From Flavobacterium sp. W4I14 (lineage in GTDB: Bacteria; Bacteroidota; Bacteroidia; Sphingobacteriales; Sphingobacteriaceae), in the NCBI GenBank assembly GCA_030817875.1, contig JAUSZU010000001.1, positions 6,014,001-6,078,000 of the forward strand: 64,000 nt of DNA, given 5' to 3'. Below the pieces are notes generated by a model. That model was not told the DNA's origin, searched no databases, and saw only the letters and a program-made list of their open reading frames with translations. A program made the position numbers and the translations under genes. This document shows, piece after piece, positions 9,902-19,616 of the stretch; positions within the stretch are counted from its first letter, which is position 1; each line of letters begins with the position of its first letter.

Positions 9902-10001
9902 AGCGTAAAAATATTAAAAAATGTTTTCATTTCGAATCATTTCAATTGTTAACGATTTATTAATATTAAACTCGCAACTTATGGCAATTAATTGATAACG
10001 A

Positions 10002-11339
10002 ATGATTAATGCAAGCGATTTTGGTCAGAATTTTTTGTGGGGCGTGGCTACCGCTGCGGCTCAAATAGAAGGTACAGCCACCCAATATGGTAAAGGCCCT
10101 TCCATTTGGGATACCTTTACGGCAAAAAATGGAAAAATAAAAAAGAATCACAAATTAGATCCTGCTTGCGATTTTTATCACCGGTATGCTGAAGATATAG
10201 CTTTAATTAAACTGCTGGGCTTTAAAGTGTTTAGGTTTTCTATTGCCTGGTCGCGCATTTTACCTGCAGGTAGGGGAGAGATTAACCAGGAAGGTATCCG
10301 TTTTTATCACAATCTTATTGATGAATGTTTAACCCATGGAATAATACCTTACATCACGCTTTATCACTGGGATTTACCACAAGCTTTAGAAGATGAGGGG
10401 GGCTGGACAAGCTTTAGCATCAACGCTGCTTTTAATGCTTTTGTGAGTATCTGTGCCTTAGAATATGGCGATAAAGTGAAAAACTGGATTGTGTTGAATG
10501 AGCCTTTCGGTTATACTTCTTTGGGCTATATGTTAGGCGTTCATGCCCCAGGGAAAACCGGATTAGGAAATTTCTTTTCAGCGGTATTACATACTGCACT
10601 GGCCCAGGCAGATGGGGGCAAGATTTTACGCGCAGAAATTAGCAAGGCTAATATCGGAACTACTTTTTCTTGCTCGGAAGTAATCCCAAGTACCCAGAGT
10701 GATAGCGATATCCTTGCTGCAAAACGGGTTGATTGCCTAATGAACCGTCTTTTTGTAGAACCCACACAGGGCATGGGTTTTCCAACTGCCAATTGGGATG
10801 TGTTAGAGAAATTTCAGATCGAATATGGTACCTGGCGGCTTCACGAACGGATGAAGTTTGATTTTGACTTTATAGGTCTTCAAAATTATTTCCCTTTGGT
10901 GGTTAAGTATAATGCCTTTATTCCGGTTATTCAGGCCTGGGAGGTAAAAGCCAAGAGTAGAAAAAAGCCCCATACCGCAATGGGATGGGAGGTAAATGCT
11001 GATAGTTTCTATAATATCGTGAAACAGTTTGCTGCTTACCCAAATGTCAAAAATATCATGATCACGGAAAATGGTGCTGCTTACCATGATAAATTGATCA
11101 ACGGTAGGGTAGAAGACCCTGAGCGGATCGAATATTTTAAACTTTATTTAAATGCACTGCTGAAGCTCAAAAAGGAAGGTGTAAATGTAACCGGTTATAT
11201 GGCCTGGACATTAATGGATAATTTTGAATGGGCTGAAGGATTTACTGCCCGCTTTGGATTGATTTATAACGATTTTAAAACACAGGAGCGTAGCATTAAA
11301 GATTCGGGCTATTGGTGGCAAAATTTCCTAAAAAGTTAG
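10002..11339 (+). CDS. GH1 family beta-glucosidase
   Basis: This is a complete 445-residue glycoside hydrolase family 1 protein without signal peptide, so probably cytoplasmic. The start motif DFGQNFLWGVATAAAQIEG is typical. The acid/base Glu is residue 167 in LNEPFG and the nucleophile is Glu356 in ITENGAAY; YHWDLPQALEDEGGW and YMAWTLMDNFEWAEGF are further family motifs. It hydrolyses beta-linked disaccharides or aryl glucosides, with retention known for the family. It stands alone, starting 100 bases from the divergent PKD gene. No local regulator is visible. Confidence 0.95.
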   Translation: MINASDFGQNFLWGVATAAAQIEGTATQYGKGPSIWDTFTAKNGKIKKNHKLDPACDFYHRYAEDIALIKLLGFKVFRFSIAWSRILPAGRGEINQEGIRFYHNLIDECLTHGIIPYITLYHWDLPQALEDEGGWTSFSINAAFNAFVSICALEYGDKVKNWIVLNEPFGYTSLGYMLGVHAPGKTGLGNFFSAVLHTALAQADGGKILRAEISKANIGTTFSCSEVIPSTQSDSDILAAKRVDCLMNRLFVEPTQGMGFPTANWDVLEKFQIEYGTWRLHERMKFDFDFIGLQNYFPLVVKYNAFIPVIQAWEVKAKSRKKPHTAMGWEVNADSFYNIVKQFAAYPNVKNIMITENGAAYHDKLINGRVEDPERIEYFKLYLNALLKLKKEGVNVTGYMAWTLMDNFEWAEGFTARFGLIYNDFKTQERSIKDSGYWWQNFLKS

Positions 11340-11393
11340 TTGATATATAGCTGTTTTCTTCTTCATTATTAAACAAATTCTTAAGTTTGGTTG

Positions 11394-11831
11394 ATGAATG
11401 ATAGAACAATAGTTTACAGCACCTATTACAATCCGATGGAAGCCAATATTATTAAAGCTAAATTGGAGGATAGTGGATTCGCCTGTTTCCTGGCGGATGA
11501 AAATGTTGCAACCTTAAATCCACTTTACAATCAGGCTATTGGCGGTGTAAAACTCATTGTTTTCGAAAGAGATGTAGCGGCCATTAACAATTTACTCGCT
11601 GAAGACAATAGTTTGGCTTTTGAATCATCAGATGAAATTGTTGATGAAGAAGAATCAGCGGAAGATAAAACAGTTTGTGAAAAATGTGGGTCTACCAATG
11701 TGGGTTATGGAATGGCTACCGATAAAAAATACAGTATTTGGGCCACCATACTTGCCTTTTTAACCCTAACTACACCCATTAAGGCCAATAAATGTCATCA
11801 TTGCTACGATTGCGGTTATGAATTTGAATAA
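11394..11831 (+). CDS. DUF2007 domain protein with C-terminal zinc ribbon
   Basis: I take the ATG at 11394 over the in-frame TTG three bases earlier, giving 145 residues. Residues of about 7-70 match DUF2007 (IVYSTYYNPMEANIIKAKL, then GGVKLIVF), a small ferredoxin-like fold found at the end of signal-transducing PII-like families. An acidic linker leads to a zinc-ribbon-like part with CEKCG and CHHCYDCGYEFE, giving two Cys-pair knuckles. The role is unknown; metal binding is inferred from the cysteines. It follows the GH1 gene after 54 bases and may share its transcript. Confidence 0.8.
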   Translation: MNDRTIVYSTYYNPMEANIIKAKLEDSGFACFLADENVATLNPLYNQAIGGVKLIVFERDVAAINNLLAEDNSLAFESSDEIVDEEESAEDKTVCEKCGSTNVGYGMATDKKYSIWATILAFLTLTTPIKANKCHHCYDCGYEFE

Positions 11832-11840
11832 TACAGAGTT

Positions 11841-11889
11841 CGTCATTGCGAACGAAGCAGGGGCTTTTGTGATGGTGTGAAGCAATCTA
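11841..11889. repeat. Short REP-like repeat
   Basis: CGTCATTGCGA at the left and GAAGCAATCT at the right edge resemble the common Bacteroidota intergenic repeat with these two ends. There is only one clear copy of this subtype here. It directly follows the DUF2007 stop codon. Confidence 0.4.
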
Positions 11890-12149
11890 ATTACAAGTCT
11901 TTTCTTGAAGCGCAAAAGCAGTGGTATTTTTTGAGTGAAAAGCACCTCTGTCTCTGCCATCTAAACCCGATATACGCGAATGCTGGTTCCTTCAACCAGC
12001 AGCAGCATTAGCGGGACTAACCCCAACCTAAGAACTGCTGGAACTGCTTTCCAAAAAACAAAGAGGTTAATCCTAAATGATAGATTTGTCATACTGAGAA
12101 ATCACTTTTAGAAAAACAATGGGGTGACAGTGACAGGATATAGGGTATT

Positions 12150-12258
12150 GTCATTCCCAACTAGATTGGGAACCACGAAGTGCGCATCGAAGATAATCAT
12201 AATGCCTTGGTAGGGGCTTATCGGTTGCATTAAGATTTCCGCCTGCGCGGGAAAGACG
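12150..12258. repeat. Dispersed palindromic repeat, copy 1
   Basis: The left end (TCATTCCCAACTAGATTGGG, then AACCACGAAGTG) and right end (GCGCGGGAAAGACGA) are near copies of the ends of the element at 41121-41239. The middle parts differ, and the ends are mutually inverted. This looks like a short non-coding repeat family, not a gene. Confidence 0.6.
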
Positions 12259-12269
12259 ACCGATTTTCA

Positions 12270-12365
12270 GAATCTGTCATTGATAGCCTGTCGAAGGAAT
12301 TTTAAAACGGTTTTAAGGCGTTTCGACATGCTCTCCAAAGGAATCCTTTGGACAATGCGAGAAAT
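12270..12365. repeat. Degenerate repeat stretch before the acnA terminator
   Basis: This piece holds CTGTCGAAGGAATTTTAAAA, then GGCGTTTCGACATGCTCTCC and the small inverted repeat CCAAAGGAATCCTTTGG. The TTTCGACATGCTC words belong to the same broad class as the repeats at 23827 and 63274. No open frame of substance was found. Confidence 0.4.
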
Positions 12366-12401
12366 TAGAGAAACAGGCATCATTTTAAGCGGTATCTAAT
12401 A

Positions 12402-12440
12402 AAGAACAAAAAATCCCGTTCTGACTAACAGAACAGGATT
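12402..12440 (-). terminator. Intrinsic terminator of acnA
   Basis: 12412-12423 pairs with 12429-12440 in a 12-bp stem with one wobble. On the minus strand it is followed by TTTTTTGTTC. It lies 44 bases beyond the acnA stop codon. Confidence 0.8.
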
Positions 12441-12483
12441 GATATTGCTTTTATCCAAGTCTCAGACTTCCGACTCTAGACTA

Positions 12484-14763
12484 TTAAAGCGCTGCCTTAG
12501 CTGCTGCTTCAGCCCGGATAATATTTAGTGCACCACCAGCTTTAAACCATTCAATCTGTTGGTCGTTATAACTGTGGTTAACAGGGAATTGTTCCTGGGT
12601 GCCATCAGCATGGTGTAATACTAATGTTAATGGTTTATCTGGAGCAAATTCTGTTAAGCCTACGATATCGATGGTATCATCCTCTAAGATTTTGTCGTAA
12701 TCATCTTTATCTGCAAAAGTTAAACCTAACATACCTTGTTTCTTCAGGTTAGTTTCGTGGATACGGGCAAAAGATTTTACCAATACAGCACGAACACCTA
12801 AGTGTCGGGGTTCCATAGCGGCATGTTCACGCGATGAACCTTCGCCATAGTTTTCGTCACCAACAACAATAGATCCTAAGCCAGCAGCTTTATAATCGCG
12901 TTGCGTTGCAGGAACCGGGCCATACTCACCCGTTAATTCATTTTTAACGTTATCTGTTTTATCGTTGAAATAGTTAACCGCCCCAATGAGCATGTTGTTA
13001 GAAATGTTATCTAAGTGACCACGGAATTTTAACCATGGACCAGCCATTGAGATATGATCTGTTGTACATTTACCTTTGGCTTTGATTAAAAGTTTTAAAC
13101 CTTTTAAGTCGGTGCCTTCCCAAGGGGTAAATGGATCTAACAATTGTAAACGGTGTGAAGTTGGAGACACCAAAACCTGAACGGATGAACCATCAGCTGC
13201 TGGTGCCTGATAACCTGCATCTTCTACAGCGAAACCTTTTGTTGGCAGTTCAAAACCTGTAGGTGGATCTAATTTAACCTGTTCGCCTTTATCGTTTGTT
13301 AAAGTATCGGTTAATGGATTAAAGCCTAAATTACCTGAAATTGCAATTGCAGCAACCATTTCTGGTGAAGCCACGAAAGCGAAAGTATTAGGGTTACCAT
13401 CAGCGCGTTTAGCAAAGTTTCTGTTAAACGAGTGTACGATCGTGTTTTTTTCTGCTTTTTCTGCTCCGGTACGGTCCCACATCCCAATACATGGTCCGCA
13501 GGCATTGGTAAAAATTGTGGCGTCTAAATCTTCGAAAGTTTTTAAGAAACCATCACGGTCTGCAGTATAACGTACCTGTTCAGATCCTGGGTTAATGCCG
13601 AATGCCGATTTGGTTACCAAACCTTTTGCAATAGCCTGGTTTGCGATAGAGGCTGCTCTTGATAAATCCTCATAAGAAGAGTTGGTACAAGAGCCGATCA
13701 ATCCCCATTCTACTTTTAAAGGCCAGCCGTTTTTCTCTGCCTCAACTTTCATCTGCGAAACCGGAGTAGCTAGATCTGGTGTAAAAGGGCCATTTAGGTA
13801 TGGCTCTAAAGTATCTAAATCGATCTCAATAACCTGATCGAAATAGTTTTCCGGGTCAGCATAAACTTCAGCATCGCCAGTTAAATATTCCTTTATTTTA
13901 TTTGCTTCATCAGCAACTTCATTTCTACCCGTAGCGCGTAAATAACGTTCCATACTTTCGTCATAACCAAAAGTAGAAGTGGTTGCACCAATTTCAGCGC
14001 CCATGTTACAAATGGTGCCTTTACCCGTACAGCTCATTGAGGTGGCGCCATCGCCAAAATATTCTACAATTGCACCTGTACCACCTTTTACGGTAAGGAT
14101 ACCCGCAACTTTAAGAATTACATCTTTAGCGGCAGTCCAGCCATTTAATTTTCCTGTTAACTTAACACCGATTAATTTAGGGAATTTAAGCTCCCAGGGT
14201 AAACCCGCCATTACATCGCAGGCATCAGCACCACCAACTCCAATAGCAACCATACCCAAGCCGCCCGCATTTACGGTATGCGAGTCGGTTCCGATCATCA
14301 TTCCACCTGGAAAAGCATAATTCTCTAAAACTACCTGGTGAATAATACCAGCACCTGGTTTCCAGAAACCGATACCGTATTTGTTCGATACAGAAGATAA
14401 GAAATCAAAAACTTCGGCACTTTCGGTTTTAGCATGAGGTAAATCTATTGCAGCACCTTCTTTGGCCGTAATTAAGTGATCGCAATGAACTGTAGAAGGC
14501 ACAGCCACCTGCGGGCGACCAGCCTGCATAAACTGCAATAATGCCATTTGAGCTGTTGCATCCTGCATCGCAACACGATCTGGTGCAAAGTCTACGTAGT
14601 CTGAGCCACGTTTAAATGCCGTTTTAGGATCTCCATCCCAAAGGTGTGTATACAATATTTTTTCAGATAATGTTAAAGGTCTGCCAACCACTTTACGCGC
14701 AGCCTCAACGCGGCTGCCAAAGTTTGCATAAACCTTTTTAATCATGTCTATATCAAAAGCCAT
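12484..14763 (-). CDS. acnA: Aconitate hydratase, mitochondrial-type
   Basis: The 759-residue enzyme interconverts citrate and isocitrate in the TCA cycle, in the cytoplasm. The three [4Fe-4S] ligands are visible as Cys359 (GSCTNSS) and Cys422/Cys425 (ACGPC). The swivelling C-terminal domain carries GDENYGEGSSREHAAMEPRH. Length and motif set fit the shorter mitochondrial-type aconitase, not AcnB. The symbol acnA is used broadly; some annotations use acn. It lies directly downstream of acnB on the same strand, but a terminator separates them and this gene must have its own promoter in 14764-14885. Confidence 0.93.
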   Translation of the reverse strand: MAFDIDMIKKVYANFGSRVEAARKVVGRPLTLSEKILYTHLWDGDPKTAFKRGSDYVDFAPDRVAMQDATAQMALLQFMQAGRPQVAVPSTVHCDHLITAKEGAAIDLPHAKTESAEVFDFLSSVSNKYGIGFWKPGAGIIHQVVLENYAFPGGMMIGTDSHTVNAGGLGMVAIGVGGADACDVMAGLPWELKFPKLIGVKLTGKLNGWTAAKDVILKVAGILTVKGGTGAIVEYFGDGATSMSCTGKGTICNMGAEIGATTSTFGYDESMERYLRATGRNEVADEANKIKEYLTGDAEVYADPENYFDQVIEIDLDTLEPYLNGPFTPDLATPVSQMKVEAEKNGWPLKVEWGLIGSCTNSSYEDLSRAASIANQAIAKGLVTKSAFGINPGSEQVRYTADRDGFLKTFEDLDATIFTNACGPCIGMWDRTGAEKAEKNTIVHSFNRNFAKRADGNPNTFAFVASPEMVAAIAISGNLGFNPLTDTLTNDKGEQVKLDPPTGFELPTKGFAVEDAGYQAPAADGSSVQVLVSPTSHRLQLLDPFTPWEGTDLKGLKLLIKAKGKCTTDHISMAGPWLKFRGHLDNISNNMLIGAVNYFNDKTDNVKNELTGEYGPVPATQRDYKAAGLGSIVVGDENYGEGSSREHAAMEPRHLGVRAVLVKSFARIHETNLKKQGMLGLTFADKDDYDKILEDDTIDIVGLTEFAPDKPLTLVLHHADGTQEQFPVNHSYNDQQIEWFKAGGALNIIRAEAAAKAAL

Positions 14764-14888
14764 ACTTTATTTTTTATAATTATTGTCAATAATGAGACTA
14801 CCTAAATTAAACAATTTTTAACAGACTTGTTTTTGTGAATTGTCAAATTGTGTTATTTAAAAACATTCTATGCAATTTTTACATTAAA

Positions 14889-14919
14889 CAAAAAGGCTAT
14901 CCGGTTTACCAGATAGCCT
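14889..14919 (-). terminator. Intrinsic terminator of acnB
   Basis: AGGCTATC (14894-14901) pairs with GATAGCCT (14912-14919), with an inner GGT/ACC pairing. The minus-strand transcript then runs into TTTTTGTTT. It is 37 bases past the acnB stop codon and separates the two aconitase genes. Confidence 0.85.
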
Positions 14920-14955
14920 CGTTGTTGATTAACAAACTGTATGTTTATTTGTTTC

Positions 14956-17721
14956 TTATTGTTTTGTAGAAATAGGCGTAAATTTGGTTAAATTGATGCC
15001 TTCTACAGCTACTTTATACTCCTCAATGCTTGGAATACGACCTAAAATAGCAGAAAGAACCACTACCGGCGTAGATGCCAATAAAGACTCTCCTTTTTTA
15101 CCATCTTTATCTTCCACTACGCGGCCCTGGAATAAACGGGTTGACGTAGCCATTACAGTATCGCCTTTGGCCGCTTTCTCCTGGTTACCCATACAAAGGT
15201 TACAGCCCGGACGTTCCAAGTACATAATGTTCTCATATTCGGTACGCGCTGCAGCTTTAGGTAAAGCATCGCTAAACTCAAATCCAGAGTATTTTTGTAA
15301 GTATTCCCAATCGCCTTCTGCTTTCAGCTCATCGATGATATTGTAAGTAGGAGCCGCAACCACCAACGGTGCTTTGAACTCTACTTTACCAGTAAGTGTC
15401 TCTACGTTTCTCAACATCTGAGAAACGATTTTTAAGTCATCTTTATGTACCATACAAGAACCTACGAAACCAAGATCTACTTTTTTGTCGCCACCATAAA
15501 AAGTTAAGTCTCTGATGGTATCATGCGTATAACGTTTAGAAACATCTGCATTGTTTACATCAGGATCGGCAATCATTGGCTCGTTGATAACATCCAGGTC
15601 AATAACTACTTCTGCATAGTATTTGGCATTATCATCTGGCATTAAAGCTGGCTTGATACCGGTTTTAATTTCTTCAATACGTTTGTTTGCTTTATTGATC
15701 AATCCTTGTAAAACCTGGTTATGGTTGTCCATACCCTTGTCTATCATGATTTGAATACGGTTTTTAGCAATTTCTAACGATTGGATTAAAGTATCATCTT
15801 GCGAAATACAGATAGATGCTTTTGCTTTCATCTCTGCTGTCCAGTCTGTAAAGGTAAAAGCCTGATCAGCTAATAAAGTACCAATGTGTACCTCGATAAT
15901 ACGCCCCTGGAATACATTTTCGCCATCAAACTGTTGCAACATTTGCAATTGTGTCGCATGAACTACATCACGGAAATCCATGTGTTCTTTCATTTGACCT
16001 TTGAATGTTACTTTTACTGACTCAGGAATCGGCATAGAAGCTTCACCAGTTGCCAATGCTAATGCTACAGTACCAGAATCTGCACCGAAAGCTACGCCTT
16101 TAGACATACGCGTGTGCGAATCACCACCGATGATAATTGCCCACTCATCAATGGTAATGTCGTTCAGTACCTTGTGAATAACATCTGTCATTGAATGATA
16201 TTCGCCTTTAGGGTCGCGGGCAGTAATTACGCCGAAGTCATTCATAAACTTCATCAGTTTAGGGATGTTTGCCTGTGCTTTTTTGTCCCAAACAGATGCG
16301 GTATGACAGCCAGATTGATAAGCGCCATCAACAATCGGAGAAATAACTGTAGCAGCCATCGCTTCTAATTCCTGAGCGGTCATCAAACCTGTTGTATCTT
16401 GAGAACCTACAATGTTTACTTCTACACGAACATCAGAGCCGGCATGTAAAACCTTGCCCTGTGTTAAGCCCACTGCATTTCTATTGAAGATTTTTTCTAC
16501 AGCCGTTAAACCCTGACCTTCAATAGATACCTCTTTAGCAGGGGCGAATACTAGCGAAGGTTCGATAGCTAAAGTTTTAGCTGCAAAAGTTTGGATTTTT
16601 TTACCAAAAACGATAGCATAAGAACTACCAGCTTTGATAAATTCCATTTTTTGCGGTGTCAACGCCTTTGAAATGTCGATCAGCTCTTGATCTCCATTGT
16701 ATAATTTTTTAGTTTTTGTATTAATGGTAAGTACTGTACCCGTTTCTATAGAATAAACCTGCTCTAAAACCGGCTCGTCATTTTCGTTACGGATAACATT
16801 GCCATTTTCGTCTATTTTCTTTACCCAGTTTTTAAGGTCGATACCAATACCGCCTGTTACATCAACTGTTGTTAAGAAAATTGGAGAAATACCATTGGTA
16901 CCACCTACAATTGGAGCTATGTTCACAAATGGAATATAAGGACTGGATTTTTTACCCGTCCAAAGTGCAACATTGTTAACCCCCGACATACGTGAAGAAC
17001 CTACACCCATGGTACCTTTTTCAGCTACCAGCATTACACTTTTATCAGGGTGTTGCGCTTGCAATGCTTTAATTTCCTCCTGAGCCTCTGGCGTGATCAT
17101 ACATTTGCCATGCAATTCGCGATCTGAACGAGAGTGTGCCTGGTTACCTGGAGACAATAAATCTGTAGAAATATCGCCAATACCAGCAATAAAAGTTACC
17201 ACTTTGATTTCTTCTGGTACTTCGGGAAGGTTAGTGAAGAACTCAGCCCTGGCATAACTTTCTAATATTTCCTTAGCGATGGCATTGCCATTGTTATAAG
17301 CTTCTTTTAAACGATCGGTATCTGCATCGTATAAGAAAACCTGTGTTTTAAGTACATCCGCAGCTTTATGGGCTTTATCACCATTATCAGCCAGCGCAAT
17401 GTCTAGCAACACTTTGATGGAAGCTCCACCCTTCATGTGCGATAATAATTCGAAAGCAAAATCAGGTGTGATTTCTGCAACGATAGTTCCGCCTAAAATA
17501 ATTTCTTTTAAAAACGCTGCTTTTACACCAGCAGCTCCGGTAGTACCAGGTAAGGTGTTGTAGATGAAAAAATTAACAGCATCTGCCCTGTTAAAATTAT
17601 TTACATTTTTGATTTGATCGATGATTTCACTCAATAATTCTGCTCCATCAATAGGTTTGGGATGAAGACCTTGAGCTTTTCTGTCTTCAATCTCCTGGAT
17701 ATAATCGTTATAAATACTCAT
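14956..17721 (-). CDS. acnB: Bifunctional aconitate hydratase 2 / 2-methylisocitrate dehydratase
   Basis: The 921-residue protein matches AcnB in length and domain order: an N-terminal HEAT-like region (starts MSIYNDYIQEIEDRKAQGLH), the swivelling domain early in the chain, and the catalytic domains last. The iron-sulfur ligands are Cys756 (GSCMVHK) and Cys840/Cys843 (GCNLCMG), placed near the C-terminus as expected for AcnB. It acts on citrate/isocitrate, and AcnB-type enzymes can also take 2-methylisocitrate. It is transcribed toward acnA. The upstream 424 bases hold no gene. Confidence 0.95.
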   Translation of the reverse strand: MSIYNDYIQEIEDRKAQGLHPKPIDGAELLSEIIDQIKNVNNFNRADAVNFFIYNTLPGTTGAAGVKAAFLKEIILGGTIVAEITPDFAFELLSHMKGGASIKVLLDIALADNGDKAHKAADVLKTQVFLYDADTDRLKEAYNNGNAIAKEILESYARAEFFTNLPEVPEEIKVVTFIAGIGDISTDLLSPGNQAHSRSDRELHGKCMITPEAQEEIKALQAQHPDKSVMLVAEKGTMGVGSSRMSGVNNVALWTGKKSSPYIPFVNIAPIVGGTNGISPIFLTTVDVTGGIGIDLKNWVKKIDENGNVIRNENDEPVLEQVYSIETGTVLTINTKTKKLYNGDQELIDISKALTPQKMEFIKAGSSYAIVFGKKIQTFAAKTLAIEPSLVFAPAKEVSIEGQGLTAVEKIFNRNAVGLTQGKVLHAGSDVRVEVNIVGSQDTTGLMTAQELEAMAATVISPIVDGAYQSGCHTASVWDKKAQANIPKLMKFMNDFGVITARDPKGEYHSMTDVIHKVLNDITIDEWAIIIGGDSHTRMSKGVAFGADSGTVALALATGEASMPIPESVKVTFKGQMKEHMDFRDVVHATQLQMLQQFDGENVFQGRIIEVHIGTLLADQAFTFTDWTAEMKAKASICISQDDTLIQSLEIAKNRIQIMIDKGMDNHNQVLQGLINKANKRIEEIKTGIKPALMPDDNAKYYAEVVIDLDVINEPMIADPDVNNADVSKRYTHDTIRDLTFYGGDKKVDLGFVGSCMVHKDDLKIVSQMLRNVETLTGKVEFKAPLVVAAPTYNIIDELKAEGDWEYLQKYSGFEFSDALPKAAARTEYENIMYLERPGCNLCMGNQEKAAKGDTVMATSTRLFQGRVVEDKDGKKGESLLASTPVVVLSAILGRIPSIEEYKVAVEGINLTKFTPISTKQ

Positions 17722-18145
17722 CTTAGCTATTTTATTCTTTTTGTTATAAGATTGTGCAACAAAATGTACACCCGCTTTTTACAAAAAAGAATACTGTTTT
17801 TGTATATTAATTTGCGTTTACTGAGCCAATAGGGCCGAGTTTTTTGGTTAAAACAAAAATAGCAAAAAACAACCCTTAAATGTAATTTAGGCAGGCGATT
17901 AAACAATTTGGAATTATTCTAAACAACGAAAAAAGAGGGAGGATTAAAGGTCATAAAAACTGATCAATCATGGAAAAATATCGGCTGGATTTATGATTTT
18001 AATATGTGTTTTTTTAGCGCTTAATATTTCAAGATTAGACAAGTGTTAGTTTTCAATTTAATCTTATTGCCGCTTTCTCATTATCTATAAAAATCAGGTT
18101 TCGCTCAGTAAGGGTATTATCAAAAACGTTTATTTAAAAGTGATA
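17722..18145. other. Gene-free region upstream of acnB
   Basis: This AT-rich 424-base gap contains the upstream region of acnB. I see no reliable promoter match, repeat, hairpin with T-tract or conserved small open frame here. Confidence 0.5.
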
Positions 18146-18757
18146 TTAATCCTCACAAATGCCATCATGGATATCGTAGAAAAAGCCTAGGCTCCTAGCT
18201 TTGTAATTACCTAATGTATCGATATTAACTTTAAACGGTTCAGTTCTAACGGTGCATTTATGAAATTTTACTAGATAGAATTCATAACCATCTTTAACTT
18301 TTTTATATGAACTGCCGATGTCTCTTTCATAATCGACTGATAAATTATTGATATCGGCAATTAGCAAAGCTTCTTCTATGCTGTCAATCTTTCCTATAAA
18401 ATTGATCAGTTGGGCTTTATTTATAGCCAGTTTTAGGTGATTATTTTCTATATAAGCAATATAAAAATAACCTTGCCACATTTTGTATATGAAGCCTAAT
18501 TTAGGATCATCGAATTTATTATTCATGAGGTAAGAAATGTCGCCTTTTCCAGTTATGATTTCCGTATTACGCAAATATCCCTCTCGAATACATACCCAAA
18601 ATTGATAATCTTTGTTCGGTCGAATAGCCCTAATTAGTGCTTCAGTTGAATTCATCCCCAGCGGGATTTTTTCAAAACCTTGCTCAATCTTTCTGTTGCA
18701 TGATAACAGTAGTAAAGAAATAATAAAAAGATAATATCTTGTCAGTTTATGGAACAT
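18146..18757 (-). CDS. Hypothetical lipoprotein
   Basis: The 203-residue product has a short positively charged start, a hydrophobic stretch and a lipobox ending LLLSC (Cys about 20), so it is probably an outer- or inner-membrane lipoprotein. The remaining part is polar, with no motif I recognise; it ends GICED. A cysteine pair near the C-terminal half might form a disulfide. It lies alone between acnB and the deacetylase. I do not assign a function. Confidence 0.65.
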   Translation of the reverse strand: MFHKLTRYYLFIISLLLLSCNRKIEQGFEKIPLGMNSTEALIRAIRPNKDYQFWVCIREGYLRNTEIITGKGDISYLMNNKFDDPKLGFIYKMWQGYFYIAYIENNHLKLAINKAQLINFIGKIDSIEEALLIADINNLSVDYERDIGSSYKKVKDGYEFYLVKFHKCTVRTEPFKVNIDTLGNYKARSLGFFYDIHDGICED

Positions 18758-18923
18758 ATGGCTCTTTTAACTGATGATGGATAATTATAGGCTTTTACAT
18801 AACCGTTCGTTATCGGACAGATTTGTGCGATTTTGAACAGTTATTTGTTTTTAAATATGTTAATTTATTGATATTCAGATTGTTGATGCGTGTTTGGCGC
18901 CTTGGCATAAGATTAGCTTAAGG

Positions 18924-19542
18924 CTAAAGCGTTGAAAATGTAAAACCTTTTTCACTAAAATAAGCCAATACTTTTGGAAGTGCGTATGATAAACGGGTCG
19001 AATGCTTTTAAACTGTCATGAAATACAATTATAGAACCATTTTCGGTATGTTTAATCACATTTTGATAACATTTTTCGGGCGAAAGCTTAGTGTCGAAAT
19101 CGCCGCTGAGTACATCCCACATTACGATTTGGAATCCTGAGATTTGAGATTTGAGATTTGAGATTTGAGACTTCTTAATTCTTCCGTAAGGTGGGCGGAA
19201 CAGATTTGTCTGTGTAAGTTCCTGGCATTTTAGCGTATTTTGAAGGTAGGTTTCATTATCGGTTTTCCAGCCTTTTAAATGATTGAAAGTATGGTTGCCA
19301 ATGGCATGTCCGTCGTTTTTTACACGTTCAAAAACTTCGGGGTGTTTTACAATATTATCGCCAATGCAAAAAAATGTAGCTTTAGCATTAAAGACTTTTA
19401 AAGTTTTTAATACAAAATCTGTAACATTGGGTATGGGTCCATCGTCAAAGGTCAAATAAATAACTTTTTCGGTGCGGGATTTATTCCATAATAGTGATGG
19501 ATAATACCATTTTAGCAGAAGCGGTGATTTGATCAGGTACAT
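18924..19542 (-). pseudogene. Polysaccharide deacetylase (NodB-like), frameshifted near the 3' end
   Basis: The N-terminal 195 residues carry the NodB motifs of carbohydrate esterase 4-like enzymes: YLTFDDGP (metal Asp and catalytic Asp), HAIGNHTFNH (metal His pair) and LFRPPYGR. As read, the frame ends at 18955 with an unfamiliar tail. Removing one base from the GGG run at 18995-18997 gives the expected ending YALPKVLAYFSEKGFTF and a stop at 18924-18926, for 205 residues. So there is a one-base insertion, from sequencing or mutation. A heptamer tandem repeat at 19138-19169 lies between RPPYG and MWDVLSGDFD. The family removes acetyl groups from GlcNAc-type polymers. Confidence 0.85.
19138..19169. 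repeat. Heptanucleotide tandem repeat (GATTTGA)n inside the deacetylase gene
   Basis: Four perfect GATTTGA units (19141-19168) plus partial flanks lie in frame within the deacetylase gene. On the coding strand they give SQISNLKSQIS, a seven-residue period. A change of one unit (7 bases) would shift the frame. Confidence 0.85.
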
Positions 19543-19616
19543 TTTAGCTACAAAGTTACTAAATGCCTGTACAGATTGAAATTATTAAAGTTGTTTATAT
19601 AGATTTGAAACAAATT

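Noticed and set aside
13979..15346. Plus-strand open frames opposite the aconitase genes
   Set aside because: Both aconitases are full-length and conserved; the antisense frames show no family similarity.
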